Assembly: GCA_030142905.1 (NCBI GenBank)
Contig: JASJOG010000068.1
Span: 248,001-312,000, forward strand
DNA: 64,000 nucleotides
Origin: Heliopora coerulea
Lineage: Eukaryota > Cnidaria > Anthozoa > Scleralcyonacea > Helioporidae
Direction of reading: 5' to 3'
Part shown: positions 62,501 through 64,000 of the stretch, in pieces
How positions within the stretch are numbered: the first letter of the stretch is position 1
Layout: every line of letters begins with the position of its first letter
Position numbers and translations under genes: made by a program
The notes under the pieces: generated by a model
What the model was told of the DNA's origin: nothing
Seen by the model: only the letters and a program-made list of their open reading frames with translations
The model's database searches: none

Positions 62501-63182
62501 TAACACTGTGTTGAGCACTGGGCAACTCAATGACTGAAGGCAAGCTAACGACGTTTATTTACGATCCTTTTTCATCCATATACGGTCTCGATATTGCATG
62601 ATGACGTGTGGACGTGGCCTTTTAAAGACAAAACCATGTTTGCTTTGGAAACGCCGAGATTAAACTTTCTGTATGAGGCCATCCAACTGAGACATCATTC
62701 AATAACACTCAAACTTTAACCTTGTCAGTGGAATGAGAGCCTTGATGAGCTCCAGGACATTGCGCCCCTTGAGACTTTACAGTGAGAGAACTTTCTCGGT
62801 ATAGTAAAGAAATAATCATGCCATTTAGCATGATCGCGTAAAACGGGTGTATGACTGAACGGATCGCCTGTTGACTGATGGTTTTGTTCTGAGTCGATAG
62901 GATGTCATGGAGAAAGTCGTGAACAATTGTCTGACCGTTCAGAAAGCTTCATTGTGGATGGCTTAACCAGCCACATTCTATTATGGGAGTGTGTAGATAA
63001 CTTGTGTATGAATCGTGAAGATGTCACGGAGAAAGTGGCCCGTGTGATTAGGGCCAGTAACCATAATCCGTTCCATTTCAGTAAGTTTACAGGGCAAATG
63101 TACTAGTACCAGTACCAGTCCTTTGCTCCCTAATGAACAAAATGTTTTAGGTCGTGACTAGAAGGTATACCTGAGAAGAAGG
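59549..63182. other. Intron or intergenic DNA, nothing recognised
   Basis: No domain-bearing exon was found on either strand. Open frames such as 60351-60614 have no family resemblance and no splice context. Confidence 0.45.
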
Positions 63183-63290
63183 GTTAGGGTTCGGGTTCGG
63201 GTTCGGGTTAGGGTTAGGATTAGGGCTAGGGCTATAACTAACGCTAACCCTTACCCCATGCCTAATCCTAATCCTAACCTTGTCAAGAAA
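63183..63290. repeat. Interstitial telomere-like repeats in both orientations
   Basis: About nine GGGTTA / GGGTTC variant units run 63183-63230. They are followed by CTAACGCTAACCC and CCTAATCCTAATCCTAACC in the opposite orientation. The TTAGGG unit is the animal telomere repeat; the degenerate units indicate an old internal site. Confidence 0.85.
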
Positions 63291-63350
63291 ATTACTGCCC
63301 AGTATATTATTCTTAGTAGCATTGTTGAAACAAAAACGAACCAGTTGGTA

Positions 63351-63981
63351 ATGGAAATAATTTTTAATCACTAACGTTTCGTCACGTAACCTGTAACATC
63401 AGAGTAAATGATAACTAGATACACGTGTCGGGAACTTTTAAAGCTTAACGATTACAAAAATAGAGCGGAGCGGTGAGTGTTGCTAAGGCATAACGAAAGA
63501 GGTGTTAGTAAGTAGGAGATGGTGAAATTAAAATAAGGAGACAGGGAAGGATCGAATGTTCTTATTTAAAGAAGGTTTTAGTTTGGAAATTAATAAACTT
63601 TCACGGATTAGGACATCAAGACACTTCATAGCACGTAGACACTTCAAAGACATAGCACTTCACCATGTCCTAATCCGCGAAAGTTTATTAATTTCCAAAC
63701 TAAAACCTTCCTTAAATAAGAACATTCGATCTTTCCCTCTCTCATTATTTTAATTTCACCATTTCCTGCTTACTAGCACCTCTTTCGTCATTTCTTAGTT
63801 ACACTCATACTTACTAATTATCTGCCACCTCTTTCGTCATGCCTTAGCAACACTCACCGCTCCGCTCTATTTTTGTAATCGTTAAGCTTTAAAAGTTCTC
63901 GACACGTGTATATAGCTATCATTTACTCTGATGATGTTACAGGTTATGTAACGAAACATTAGTGATTAAAATTATTTCCAT
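63351..63981. repeat. Large fold-back element, arms about 265 and 316 bp
   Basis: The left arm (63351-63615) and right arm (63666-63981) are highly similar inverted complements around a 50-bp spacer. Shared words include TTACAAAAATAGAGCGGAGC, AATAAACTTTC(A/G)CGGATTAGGAC and ACACGTGT. The right arm is longer because of an internal duplication of CACCTCTTTCGTCAT. No coding capacity seen. Confidence 0.9.
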
Positions 63982-64000
63982 TTTCAATTATACAGGTTAT

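Overview
The window is animal nuclear DNA. Its genes have short exons separated by GT-AG introns that carry transposon debris, it is AT-rich, and the families present are metazoan: TNIP-like, MRTO4, RPL19, TMA16, TIMM29, SRP9, a secreted SEA-type protein and a hedgehog-type Hint protein. A secreted WSC-like plus Hint architecture without a hedgehog signalling domain, the dense small palindromic repeats and the compact genes point to a cnidarian, most likely an anthozoan such as a coral. That assignment is inference; no marker gene in the window proves it.

Layout. 1-5.5 kb is repeat-rich intergenic DNA with a large fold-back element carrying a 13-bp flanking duplication. 5.5-10.9 kb (+) is a seven-exon TNIP/ABIN-like ubiquitin-binding coiled-coil gene. 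10.9-16.8 kb has no gene that I can support, but holds a tRNA-like sequence lacking an anticodon arm and two hairpin elements. 16.9-25.2 kb is a head-to-head pair, MRTO4 (-) and RPL19 (+), with 223 bp between start codons. 25.8-29.7 kb (-) is a secreted acidic protein ending in a SEA-like domain, convergent with RPL19. 33.4-37.3 kb is a second head-to-head pair, TMA16 (-) and TIMM29 (+), with 132 bp between start codons. 38.9-42.8 kb (+) is the WSC-like-Hint gene and 44.8-45.4 kb (+) is SRP9. From 45.5 kb to the end the DNA is gene-poor: SINEs, minisatellites, palindromic MITE-like elements, telomere-like repeats and a 630-bp fold-back. The only coding signal there is a probable signal-peptide first exon at 59.5 kb.

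How the genes fit together. Five of the nine gene calls serve protein synthesis or targeting: RPL19 (60S protein), MRTO4 and TMA16 (60S assembly), SRP9 (signal recognition particle) and TIMM29 (mitochondrial import). Four of these sit in two divergent pairs that probably share promoters. The rest are signalling or secreted proteins. Exon structures were rebuilt by eye from splice sites, reading phase and remembered family sequence; every junction given keeps the frame open, but none has been checked against transcripts.
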